Assembly (NCBI GenBank): GCA_900540095.1 | Contig: UQEO01000002.1 | Location: forward strand, 1-52,188 | Source: an uncultured Collinsella sp. | GTDB lineage: Bacteria; Actinomycetota; Coriobacteriia; Coriobacteriales; Coriobacteriaceae | DNA: 52,188 bases | Direction: 5' to 3' | Shown here: positions 7,521 to 15,628 of the stretch, one piece after another | Layout of the letters: every line of letters begins with the position of its first letter | Numbering within the stretch: position 1 is the stretch's first letter | The notes under the pieces: model-generated | Database searches by the model: none | Told to the model about the DNA's origin: nothing | The model's input: only the letters and a program-made list of their open reading frames with translations | Position numbers and translations under genes: made by a program

Positions 7521-8489
7521 CTAGTACTCGACAACACCCATATAGCGGCGGAAATCGGGATCGTGATCAAACACCTTGCCGCGTGCAGCACGCAGCTCAC
7601 AGTTCATGGCGTAGAACAGCACCGGGTCCAGATAGGCACGGACGCTCGCCGGCACGGCTTCCATACCGTACTCCTTGGCATCGAGCACCATCAGCGTATC
7701 GGTATGCGTCTTAAGGAACGCCAGGGCGCGCTCGTCCATAGCACGGCACTCGCTGGAGCCCATCTGCAGGAAGTAAAAAACGCCATCCTGAGTAGCCTCG
7801 AAGGGGCCGTGGAAGTACTCGGCAGAGTGGATGTAGCTGCAGTGCTGCCACTGCATCTCCATAAGAGAGCAGATAGCGAAACCGTAGGTCTGGCTAAAGT
7901 TGGGACCGCTGCCCAGAATATAGAAGAACTCGTGCTCCTGGCAAAGCTTGGCAAAGCGATCGCCCAGCTCGGCATTTACCTTCTCGCGTGCCGGGGGAAG
8001 AATCTTATCCATCTCGGCGATACCGGCATACATATCGGCAAGATCGGCGTAGCCCTCCTGCTGATCGAGCAGCTCTGCCGCAAGCGACAGCGAAATGCCA
8101 GCGGGGACCTCGGCCTGCGGCACACCCTCGCCCCATGGGTAGACCCACGTGGTCCACTTGCCGGAGTCGATCTTGGATCCAGCGTTGTCGGTCTGGGCGA
8201 TCACCGTAGCGCCGGCGGCAAGGGCAATCTCGCAGCCCTCGACGACCTCCGGGGTGTTGCCACTGTGGCTGCAAGCAATGACCAGGGATTTCTCACCCAA
8301 GCGGCGCGGGCGCATGATATCGAACTCGCGAGCCGTATAGATATACGAAGTGAAGGTGGTTGCCTCGCACTGCAGAAGCTCATGAGCCGGGATCAAATCG
8401 ATCATGGAGCCACCGCAGGCAATCCAGTAGACGCTGTCGAACTTGCCCTTCTCGGCAATTGCCTCTTTGATCAGATCGTGTGCGTTCAT
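7521..8489 (-). CDS. frlB: Fructoselysine-6-phosphate deglycase-like SIS protein
   Basis: The product has 322 residues and two SIS domains. SIHSAEYFHGPFE-like (SAEYFHGPFE) and the C-terminal DHDPDFRRYMGVVEY correspond closely to FrlB (SGEFRHGPLE and DHNPDERRYYGGLVEY). FrlB splits fructoselysine 6-phosphate into glucose 6-phosphate and lysine. The start at 8489 has AAAGGAA upstream. The neighbouring kinase and epimerase supply its substrate. A deglycase for glucoselysine 6-phosphate (GfrF type) is the main alternative; the sequence alone does not settle which amine is released. Confidence 0.85.
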   Translation of the reverse strand: MNAHDLIKEAIAEKGKFDSVYWIACGGSMIDLIPAHELLQCEATTFTSYIYTAREFDIMRPRRLGEKSLVIACSHSGNTPEVVEGCEIALAAGATVIAQTDNAGSKIDSGKWTTWVYPWGEGVPQAEVPAGISLSLAAELLDQQEGYADLADMYAGIAEMDKILPPAREKVNAELGDRFAKLCQEHEFFYILGSGPNFSQTYGFAICSLMEMQWQHCSYIHSAEYFHGPFEATQDGVFYFLQMGSSECRAMDERALAFLKTHTDTLMVLDAKEYGMEAVPASVRAYLDPVLFYAMNCELRAARGKVFDHDPDFRRYMGVVEY

Positions 8490-8551
8490 ATCCAGTTCCT
8501 TTCTTATTTGACCCGCAATCAATGACGTTGGTTGCGTAGCCGATAGTTGTT

Positions 8552-9403
8552 TTAGTCAATCAGATATTTCTCGAATGCAGCCATGTTCTTGGCATCTGCC
8601 GCGGCCGGGTCATCGTAGTAACGACCGTCCGTGATTTCCTGGCCCAGCATGCCGTCAAAACCATGGGCGTTGAGTGTGGCGACGAAGGCGTCCATATCGT
8701 GCTTGCCATCGCCCCACACCAGATGGCCATACGGGTCACCGTCGATAAAGTGCATCTCGTGAATTGCCCCATCACCAAAGGCGGCAAACCAGTCCTCGAG
8801 CGTCTCGCCTGCAACGCCCATCGCGGTTGTATCAACCATGGGCTGTAAGTACGGGCTCGCGACCTCGTCAATCATGCGCTTCGCATCGGAAACCGTCGTC
8901 ACAAGGTTGCTCTCCTCGGGACGCAGGCTTTCCATCGTAAGCACCAGACCGTGCTCGCCGGCATACTCCGCAAGAATGGACAAGTGCTCGCGGCTGCGCT
9001 TCCAGGCTTCTTCGCGGTCCTCGTCCCAGTCGCCCCAGCCCGAGTTGACGGACATACGGTCGCACCCAAGTACCTCGGCAAGCTCAATGCCGTGCTTAAA
9101 GTACGCCAGGCTGCGCTGTTCATGCAACGGTTTGCGTGCGCAGTACTGCCAAGGATAGACAACATTCTCGGGGCACAGAGTACGATACCTAAGCCCACGG
9201 TCTGCAGCTTTTTTCGCCAGGACCTCAGCCTCAAAGTAGCCCGTGTGGTCGAGCGTCACATGCGGCTCCGCGCACCACAGCTCAATGGACTCAAAGCCCA
9301 AACGCTGCTGCACATCAAGGAAGTAATCGAGCGACCACATGATGTAGTGGATATTCATGCCCGCAATCTGTTCGCGGCGCAGCGTCGGTTTGGATTCAGA
9401 CAT
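8552..9403 (-). CDS. frlC: FrlC-like sugar-amine 3-epimerase (AP endonuclease 2 fold)
   Basis: This 283-residue TIM-barrel protein of the xylose-isomerase-like/AP-endonuclease-2 superfamily has metal ligands suggested by TMESLRPEESN, MVDTTAM, EMHFIDGDPYGH and GQEITDGRYY. FrlC interconverts fructoselysine and psicoselysine, so both epimers feed the kinase. It sits between the amidohydrolase and frlB genes on the same strand. Only 1 nt separates it from the upstream gene, so it is translationally coupled. Confidence 0.82.
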   Translation of the reverse strand: MSESKPTLRREQIAGMNIHYIMWSLDYFLDVQQRLGFESIELWCAEPHVTLDHTGYFEAEVLAKKAADRGLRYRTLCPENVVYPWQYCARKPLHEQRSLAYFKHGIELAEVLGCDRMSVNSGWGDWDEDREEAWKRSREHLSILAEYAGEHGLVLTMESLRPEESNLVTTVSDAKRMIDEVASPYLQPMVDTTAMGVAGETLEDWFAAFGDGAIHEMHFIDGDPYGHLVWGDGKHDMDAFVATLNAHGFDGMLGQEITDGRYYDDPAAADAKNMAAFEKYLID

Positions 9404-9404
9404 C

Positions 9405-10988
9405 TTATGCCTCCTTATTTCGATCGAACACGATTTGTCCGTCCGACATCGTCATGTCAACCGCAAGATCACGTGCGTCGCGATAATCGAGGTCGAACAC
9501 ATCCCGATCGAGCACGCAGATATCGGCAAGCTTGCCAACCTCGAGCGTACCCAGCTCGTCTTCGCGCATCAGGTCGTACGCGCCCCCGGCAGTCCAAGCG
9601 CACAAGAGCTCGACAAGCGTCAGCGTGTTGACCTCATTCACGGGCAGTCCGTCGGCGAAGAATCCGCCGCACGCGCTGTAGATTGACTCGCCCAGGCTCG
9701 GAATCAGCAGCGGCAGATCCGTGCCGCAGCACACTGTGCATCCGGAATCTTCCATGCCGCGGCGATTCCAGCTGTGCAAAAGTCGCGTCTCGCCAATTTG
9801 TCGACGCATCATCGACAGGCAATCCTCGCGCCGGTCCAGCGTCAGAATCTGCGGATAGACCTCGCAAATTCCACCCAACTTGCCAAACTCGACAAGATCG
9901 GTCGGGTCAGAGTTCTCGAGATCGGTAATCGCATGGCGGCGAAGCATCCGTCCATGCTCGTCTCGAGGCAGCGAGGCATAGAGCGCCACGGTGCGACGAA
10001 CGGCGCCATCGCCCTGGCAATGCAAGGAATATCGGAAGCCGTCAGCATCAATTGCACGCAGCTCGTTCTCAATCAGATTCCACTCTGGCTCCTCGACGAC
10101 CGTCTTGCCGGCAGCGCCCGCATCGGCCGTGTCCTCATAGGGGTCAATCATCTCGGCAAGCCCCGCCCATACGCCGCGATCGGTCATACGGTTGAAGCCA
10201 GAAAAACGAACGAACGGTCCCCGGAAGCGCTCTCGCGCCTCGCGGGCATATGCCAGATTTGCACCAGCACCCACCGGCTGCGACATCATGGAGACGCGAA
10301 CCGTCAGCTCACCAGATTCCTCACGGCGAGCCATTTCGTCGGCAAAGCCGTAGTAGTCATCAAACGCCATCTCCTTGATGGCGGTAACGCCGCGCTCGTT
10401 GAGCATGCTCATGTAGTCCGAATACCCCGCACGCACCTCGGGCAGCGCGAGAAAATCGCTCATCATGCGCCAGATCTTCTCGGCATAGCACGCCTGGGGT
10501 GTGAAGCCGTATCGCGCACTGGCGGCAGCATTGAGAACACAGGTCTCCGCGCCCGGCGTAAAGCAGACGACGGGGATATCGCCAAAACACTCGTCAAACA
10601 CAGCTGCTGTATTTGCGTTCTCGGCATCCGATGCCAACGTTTCGGGTAGGTTGTGGCCAAAAGCCGCCGCGCAATCCGGACGATCTTCTTTCCATGCACG
10701 CAAGAGCGACACGGCCTCTTTGGCATCGGCGATGCCGGACAGATCAGACCCCAACGTCCGCAGCGCCCAACCTGTATAGAAGGTATGCACATCGATCAGG
10801 CCAGGCATGATGGTGCGGTCGCCCAGGTCAACTACCTCGTCCGCCTGGGTCAAATACGAAGCCGCCTCGCGCTTGGCGCCAACCGCCTCAATTCGATTGC
10901 CACGGACCGCTACGAAACCTTCAAACGGCAGGTCCCCCGTACCGGTAAAGACGCTCTTAGACGTCAGTACCGTCAAACGATCAGACAT
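9405..10988 (-). CDS. YtcJ-like amidohydrolase with altered metal site
   Basis: This 527-residue amidohydrolase-family protein has a small beta domain at both ends (RGNRIEAVG; GTLEVGKLADICVLDRD) around a TIM barrel. The usual D-x-H-x-H metal motif after MPGLI reads DVHTF, so the second histidine is Phe70. Other family positions (SLHCQGDGAV, RRHAITDL, CCGTDLPL) are recognisable. The start at 10988 follows AGGTGG. It lies inside the frl-type operon between the transporter and frlC. It may deblock an Amadori compound such as an N-acyl or peptide-linked form before kinase action, but that is speculation. Activity could also be lost or use one metal. Confidence 0.75.
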   Translation of the reverse strand: MSDRLTVLTSKSVFTGTGDLPFEGFVAVRGNRIEAVGAKREAASYLTQADEVVDLGDRTIMPGLIDVHTFYTGWALRTLGSDLSGIADAKEAVSLLRAWKEDRPDCAAAFGHNLPETLASDAENANTAAVFDECFGDIPVVCFTPGAETCVLNAAASARYGFTPQACYAEKIWRMMSDFLALPEVRAGYSDYMSMLNERGVTAIKEMAFDDYYGFADEMARREESGELTVRVSMMSQPVGAGANLAYAREARERFRGPFVRFSGFNRMTDRGVWAGLAEMIDPYEDTADAGAAGKTVVEEPEWNLIENELRAIDADGFRYSLHCQGDGAVRRTVALYASLPRDEHGRMLRRHAITDLENSDPTDLVEFGKLGGICEVYPQILTLDRREDCLSMMRRQIGETRLLHSWNRRGMEDSGCTVCCGTDLPLLIPSLGESIYSACGGFFADGLPVNEVNTLTLVELLCAWTAGGAYDLMREDELGTLEVGKLADICVLDRDVFDLDYRDARDLAVDMTMSDGQIVFDRNKEA

Positions 10989-10997
10989 CACAACCAC

Positions 10998-12461
10998 CTA
11001 CGCCGGAAGCATGCCGGAAATGGCAGTAACGACCAAGCCAAACACGACCATGAAGATGAAGAACTTCCAAATGGTCTTCCACCATTGGCCAAACGAAATC
11101 TTAGCCACGGCAAGGCCGGCGACCGTCATGCCCGCCACGGGGCTGATGGTGTTGATGGTCTGGTTGGCAAACTGGAGCGCGGTGACGGCCGCCTCGGGAT
11201 TGAGGCCCATGAGCTCGGTCAGGGAGCCCATAACGGGCATGGTGAGCGCCGCCAGGCCAGAACTCGAGGGAACCAGCAAAGAGAGCAGGCCAAGGACGAT
11301 ATACATAAACGTGGTGTAGACGGCGGCTGGTGCACCGGCGAGCGCAGTAGCGAGCGCCTGGAGGATGGTGTCGATGATCATGCCACCCTCGGCGATGACC
11401 AGAATACCGCGAGCGATACCGATAACGATGGCAGCGTACGCAAAGTCGGCGAGACCCTTAACGAACTCCTCAGCGATCGTCTGCTGGTCAAGACCGCCCA
11501 GGATACCGGCAAGCAAGCCCATGCCAAGGAACACGGCGGAAATCTCATTCATGTACCAGCCCTGGGTAACAAGACCCCAGACGATAATGCCCATACCGCA
11601 GGCAAAATCGATAAGCACGAGCTTCTGACGGATAGTGAACTCTTCCTCGATGGAGGCATCGGTCACGGAAAACTCAATACGCTTGAGCTTATCGTCCTCG
11701 TACACAATGGACGACTCGGGGTTTTTCTTGACGCGCATGGCGTAGCGCATGGCCCATGCGATACCGACGGCAGTGAAGATGACCCAAGAAACGGCGCGCA
11801 GCCACAGTTGCGGATTGCCCTCGATGCCAATGATGCCTTGGGCGATCAAAACATTAAACGGGTCGATGGTCGAAGCACAATATCCCAGGTTGGGACCAAG
11901 GAAGCAGATGATGAATGCCGTCATCGAGTCATAGCCGATACCCATCATGATGGGAATGAAGATGGCATAGAACGGCAGGGCTTCCTCAGACATACCAAAC
12001 GTAGTGCCGCAAATGGACAGCAGCGTCATCGTGATGGGAATGATGAGGATGTCCTTGTTCTTGAGCTTTTTAACCACACGGCTCATGCCGGCATTCAAAG
12101 CGTTGGTCTTGGTGATGATTGCGAACGATCCGCCAATCAATAAAACGAACGCAACGACGTCGGCAGCCTCCTGGATACCCTTGGTGGGCGCTTGCAGAAC
12201 CGCGAAGATATCCTGGCCCAGATTGATGGTCTCGCCGGTCTCGGAATCGGTGTAGTTCTTATCGACCTGTTCATAGGTTCCAGCAACGGCGACTTCACGC
12301 TCGCCCGCCGCTGTCGAAATCGTCTTGCGCTGATACTGGCCAGAGGGAACGATCCAAGTCAGGACCGCAAAGACAACGATCAGCAAGAACATAATCGTAT
12401 AGACATGCGGTAATTTGAACTTAAAACGTCTGTTTGTCTTCTTCGCCTTCGTATCTGACAT
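10998..12461 (-). CDS. YfcC-family transporter
   Basis: This 487-residue polytopic membrane protein has about 12 hydrophobic segments. Family features include the N-terminal helix with TWIVPSGQY, the GTTFGMSEEALPFY segment, and the C-terminal LVPSSSGLAALTMPVMGSL re-entrant-type motif typical of YfcC/DcuC-like carriers. These transport small amino or dicarboxylic compounds with a cation. As first gene of the frl-type operon it probably imports the Amadori compound, replacing the APC-family FrlA of E. coli. The start at 12461 has GGGGG upstream. Confidence 0.82.
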   Translation of the reverse strand: MSDTKAKKTNRRFKFKLPHVYTIMFLLIVVFAVLTWIVPSGQYQRKTISTAAGEREVAVAGTYEQVDKNYTDSETGETINLGQDIFAVLQAPTKGIQEAADVVAFVLLIGGSFAIITKTNALNAGMSRVVKKLKNKDILIIPITMTLLSICGTTFGMSEEALPFYAIFIPIMMGIGYDSMTAFIICFLGPNLGYCASTIDPFNVLIAQGIIGIEGNPQLWLRAVSWVIFTAVGIAWAMRYAMRVKKNPESSIVYEDDKLKRIEFSVTDASIEEEFTIRQKLVLIDFACGMGIIVWGLVTQGWYMNEISAVFLGMGLLAGILGGLDQQTIAEEFVKGLADFAYAAIVIGIARGILVIAEGGMIIDTILQALATALAGAPAAVYTTFMYIVLGLLSLLVPSSSGLAALTMPVMGSLTELMGLNPEAAVTALQFANQTINTISPVAGMTVAGLAVAKISFGQWWKTIWKFFIFMVVFGLVVTAISGMLPA

Positions 12462-12503
12462 AGATACCCCCAAAGAACTCGAGACTGCATCGCATCTCGC
12501 TTC

Positions 12504-12526
12504 AACGTTTGCACAATGCAAACGTT
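12504..12526. promoter_or_regulatory. Perfect palindromic operator upstream of the frl-type operon
   Basis: AACGTTTGCA, CAA and TGCAAACGTT form a perfect 10-bp inverted repeat centred about 54 bp upstream of the transporter start. It is a strong candidate operator for the adjacent GntR/UTRA regulator. A LacI-type site is possible, as the half-site resembles such operators. Confidence 0.55.
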
Positions 12527-12631
12527 CTATAACGTCCCATAGATTACCAGCAGCTTTTTCCTTCATCAAGATAATTTCAAACTGATTGCCGCAACGTGGT
12601 TGAACGGTTGCGTTTGCGCCGTGAACGGTAT

Positions 12632-12667
12632 GGAAACGCCCGGTGAGATGATCCACCGGGCGCTTCC
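12632..12667 (-). terminator. Terminator-like hairpin after the GntR gene
   Basis: GGAAACGCCCGGTG (12632-12645) pairs with CACCGGGCGCTTCC (12654-12667), a 14-bp stem with one G-U, 12 bp beyond the GntR stop codon. There is no clear U-tract. Confidence 0.6.
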
Positions 12668-12679
12668 ATTCGCAATGTC

Positions 12680-13423
12680 CTAGATGTCAAAAACGTAGCG
12701 AGACCCAACGATTCGCTGACGACCGATGATAAACGGCCGCCGCTGCTCATCGAAAAAGAAGGCTTCCATATAAAACAAGGGTTCGCCAACGGGAACTGCC
12801 AACAGTCGAGCGACCTCGGGCGACGCGCACGCGATCTCGAGTGTGCACGGGCCGGTAAACGCGGGCGTGCGGCCCGTCCGGTTGTGCACGAACTCAAAAA
12901 TGGATTGGTTAGATAGAGGTGCCGTTGATAGATAGGCGTTGTCCTCGTAAACGTATATGTTGTTCTCGAGCATGACAGGGACGCCATCGGCAGTACGCAC
13001 GCGCTCAACGCAAATCAAGTCAGTTCCAACGGGAACACCAAAGAACTGTGCTTCGGTGGAATCCGCCGGCAGTATCTTCCTCGAAATGACACACGCCCCC
13101 GGTTCCATTCCATTAACGCGGCATGCGTCCGAAAAACTCTGGACGTCATCCTTCTGGCGAATCTTGCGCTTGAGCTTGGGGGCATTGACAAACGTGCCTT
13201 TCCCCTGTCGCTTCGTTAGATAGCCCTGCTGGACGAGCTCCTCAATAGCGCGTCGCACGGTAACGCGGCCAACTTTATAGCTCTCAGCCAATTCGAATTC
13301 GTTGGGTATCCGCGCGCCTGCCTTGTAGGCGCCGGAGTTGATTTCGTTTTTAATGATATCAATGACCTGTTGGTACAGCGGTATCGCTGCTTTACCGTCA
13401 GTTGGCCCTTCAGTCGGTGGCAT
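12680..13423 (-). CDS. GntR-family (HutC/UTRA) regulator, FrlR-like
   Basis: This 247-residue regulator has an N-terminal GntR winged helix-turn-helix (about 14-80: IPLYQQVIDIIKNEI, ELAESYKVGRVTVRRAIEEL, GKGTFVN). A UTRA ligand-binding domain (about 95-245) follows. HutC-type regulators bind sugar phosphates or amino compounds. It lies directly upstream of and co-directional with the fructoselysine-type operon, so it probably controls that operon with a phosphorylated Amadori compound as inducer, as FrlR does. It probably acts through the palindrome at 12504-12526. GGGAGAGGG precedes the start. Confidence 0.85.
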   Translation of the reverse strand: MPPTEGPTDGKAAIPLYQQVIDIIKNEINSGAYKAGARIPNEFELAESYKVGRVTVRRAIEELVQQGYLTKRQGKGTFVNAPKLKRKIRQKDDVQSFSDACRVNGMEPGACVISRKILPADSTEAQFFGVPVGTDLICVERVRTADGVPVMLENNIYVYEDNAYLSTAPLSNQSIFEFVHNRTGRTPAFTGPCTLEIACASPEVARLLAVPVGEPLFYMEAFFFDEQRRPFIIGRQRIVGSRYVFDI

Positions 13424-13454
13424 ATACCCTCTCCCAGCACAATTAATTCTAAAA

Positions 13455-13489
13455 CGGGCTTAAGGGCATTCAACAAGCCCTTAAGCCCG
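13455..13489 (-). terminator. Rho-independent terminator
   Basis: A perfect 13-bp stem CGGGCTTAAGGGC / GCCCTTAAGCCCG with a 9-nt loop is followed on the minus strand by TTTTAGAATTAATT. It terminates transcription from the HAD genes upstream and insulates the GntR gene. Confidence 0.85.
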
Positions 13490-13573
13490 CATTAGCTTAA
13501 AGTATGCTAGGTGTCGCACCAAAATGTTGGCTATTTACTCATCAGACCCGAAAAACGCGCAACTACCGCACTC

Positions 13574-14233
13574 CTAAGAAAGCGTGAGCAGCTCCGGCAG
13601 CTGGTCGATAATCTTGTCCGCGGCATCCTGGCTAAAGCCAAAGCGTTCCTCGCGCTTGGCAATGACTGTCAGGCCGGCTCGCTTGCCGGCAGTGATGCCA
13701 GGCACCGAATCCTCAACGCAGCAGCAGCGATTCGCAGGCAGCCCCAGCAGGTCCAGCGCATGCAGGTAGATGTCGGGCTCGGGCTTGCTCTCCTTAAACT
13801 GCTCGCCGCTCACCACATACTCAAAGGCATCCGACAGCCCGCACGCATTGAGCACTTCATTGATGCTAACCATGGGAGACGAGCTGGCAAGCGCCACGCG
13901 AACGCCACGGCGCGGCAGCTCTCGAATCGTATCCACGGCGCCTGGGTTAATCAAAGCCTGATAGTCGCGCGGACGCTTATGCGCCCATTCGTCCCAACGG
14001 GCCAACGCTTCCTCACCAGTAAAATGCCCCTTACCGGCGCGCTCAAACCAATCGACCAGCATATGCAGGAAGAACTGATGCGAGGTACCGACCTGCCCAT
14101 TCAACTCCTCTTGAGTCAGATTAAGCCCAAGTTCCTTGGCAAACGCGGCAGTCTCGCCCAGGTAGTAATACTCGGTATCGACAATCACGCCGTCCATGTC
14201 AAAGATAACGGCGTCGAACGGAAATGCGGACAC
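13574..14233 (-). CDS. HAD-superfamily hydrolase (beta-phosphoglucomutase-like)
   Basis: The product is a 219-residue HAD subfamily IA protein. Motif I is FDMDGVIVDTE (nucleophile Asp and acid/base Asp), motif II LASSS, the Lys is in KESKPEPDIY, and motif III is CCVEDSVPG. The helical cap between motifs I and II suits a small sugar-phosphate substrate, so beta-phosphoglucomutase or a sugar phosphatase is likely; the substrate cannot be read from sequence. The GTG start at 14233 is chosen because GGGAGG lies 5-7 nt upstream; the longer frame runs back into the upstream terminator. Confidence 0.8.
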   Translation of the reverse strand: MSAFPFDAVIFDMDGVIVDTEYYYLGETAAFAKELGLNLTQEELNGQVGTSHQFFLHMLVDWFERAGKGHFTGEEALARWDEWAHKRPRDYQALINPGAVDTIRELPRRGVRVALASSSPMVSINEVLNACGLSDAFEYVVSGEQFKESKPEPDIYLHALDLLGLPANRCCCVEDSVPGITAGKRAGLTVIAKREERFGFSQDAADKIIDQLPELLTLS

Positions 14234-14252
14234 GGCACCCTCCCTAACAAAA

Positions 14253-14274
14253 GGGCGCCTGTAAGCAGGCGCCC
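14253..14274 (-). terminator. Rho-independent terminator after the Cof-type HAD gene
   Basis: A perfect 9-bp stem GGGCGCCTG / CAGGCGCCC with a 4-nt loop is followed on the minus strand by TTTTGTTAG. It lies between the two HAD genes, so the downstream gene probably depends on readthrough or its own promoter. Confidence 0.85.
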
Positions 14275-14296
14275 GAACCATGCATTATCGGCGATT

Positions 14297-15139
14297 CTAA
14301 CCCAGCAGCTTATCCAGCGCCACCGCAATACCGTCTTCGTTGTTATTGGCGGTCACCATCTGGGCCACAGCCTTGACCTCGTCGACGGCGTTACCCATGG
14401 CAACACCGGTACCCGCCCACTCAATCATGGACTTGTCGTTCTGGCCGTCGCCAAACGATACGACCTCGCTGGCATCGATGCCGAGCTTGGGCAGGGCACC
14501 CTCAAGCGCACGGGCCTTGTCGATACCGGGCGCCGTGTACTCAAAGTACCAGTCAGCCGTAAACATGCCCGAAAGCGTCTGCTTAAAGGGCGCATACATC
14601 TCCTCGTAATGCGCCTGCAGGTATGCCGGGTCGCCTGCCGTCAGCAGCTTGTCTACGGGATAAGTGTCCACGACCTCATGCAAGCTCTCGACCTCGCGGA
14701 TCTTAAGGTCGCAGGCATCGCGCTCGTATTTGACGATGTTTTTCTGCGAGCCATCCGGCAGCGTAATCATGCAGTGATACGAGTCCTCGACATGCAAGTC
14801 GCGACCGAGCGAGATCATGGGAATCACATCATAGTTTTGCAGATGATCAATCAGACGGTGCAGCTCGTCGGCAGGCATAGCCTGATCGAACAGCACTTCG
14901 TCGGTCTGAGCGTCGACCACATGTGCGCCATTGAAAGCGACTAGCAGACCGTCATGGTTTTGAAGGTCGAGCTCCTGCGCCAAGGCGTGCAGCCCCCATG
15001 CGGGACGACCCGAAGCCAAGATGAGCTTAATGCCCGACTCCTGCGCCACGAGCAGCTTCTCGCGCGTACGCGGGCTAATCACCTTCTGATCGTTGGTAAG
15101 CGTACCGTCAATATCCATCGCGATGGCTTTGATTGCCAT
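14297..15139 (-). CDS. Cof-type HAD-IIB phosphatase
   Basis: This 280-residue protein has Cof/YbjI-type HAD-IIB features: MDIDGTLTND (motif I), LASGRP (motif II), a Lys-containing region, and SFGDGQNDKSMIEWAGTGVAMGNA (motifs III/IV). The C2 cap occupies about residues 85-200. Members dephosphorylate sugar phosphates, flavin mononucleotide or pyridoxal phosphate with low specificity, so the substrate is unknown. AAGGAGG precedes the start. The upstream spacer carries the divergent promoter of the 15.6-18.5 kb operon. Confidence 0.85.
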   Translation of the reverse strand: MAIKAIAMDIDGTLTNDQKVISPRTREKLLVAQESGIKLILASGRPAWGLHALAQELDLQNHDGLLVAFNGAHVVDAQTDEVLFDQAMPADELHRLIDHLQNYDVIPMISLGRDLHVEDSYHCMITLPDGSQKNIVKYERDACDLKIREVESLHEVVDTYPVDKLLTAGDPAYLQAHYEEMYAPFKQTLSGMFTADWYFEYTAPGIDKARALEGALPKLGIDASEVVSFGDGQNDKSMIEWAGTGVAMGNAVDEVKAVAQMVTANNNEDGIAVALDKLLG

Positions 15140-15255
15140 ATGTGCCTCCTTGCATCGTTTTTATCGCGCACTATCTTATCCGAGCCGGGGCACGTTCGCA
15201 CAGCGCGCGTATGACGGTTGCAAAACCACCCCATTTGAAACAAAGGCAAAAAAGT

Positions 15256-15628
15256 ACTTGCAAAGACGCGTTCCGACATATAAGTTGATAAAAGACCGCC
15301 GTTGCGGTTTTAAGTAGATCGAGCATATGAAGTTTGAGTTTTAGCGTGTAAGAGAAGGAAGATCGGCAAAGTACAACCCCAAACGCAATGACAACTTAAT
15401 GAGGTAACTGCCACATGTGAGGCACCCAGGGCATTGCTGTCTCGATTTTGAGCACGATGCCTTCCGCCTTGCATGGGCCGTTCCATCCCGCCCCTGCAGC
15501 AACTGCCTCACGGGCTCATTGAAAACCGCATAGCACCCCAACGTCAGCACATCACCCACGGCAAGCACATCACTCACGACAACCAACACATCAACAAACA
15601 GCACGAACATCAACCGATTGGAGAAGCT
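15256..15628 (+). promoter_or_regulatory. Promoter and long leader of the unknown-clpP-VirD4-like operon
   Basis: ACTTGC (15256-15261), 17 nt, then TATAAG (15279-15284) make a plausible promoter. This leaves a leader of about 335 nt before the first gene. The leader contains ACCGC-CGTT-GCGGT (about 15295-15311), and a stem AGGGCAT/ATGCCTT (about 15427-15465) extended by TGCT/AGCA. A C/A-rich tract with imperfect repeats of GCACATCAC follows (about 15545-15605). An unpaired C-rich tract of this kind could serve Rho or an RNA-binding protein. No protein gene was found in it. Confidence 0.4.

Noticed and set aside
15545..15605. Short CA-rich repeats considered as a CRISPR or iteron array
   Set aside because: Repeat units are under 15 nt, imperfect and irregularly spaced; no spacers or cas or rep genes nearby.
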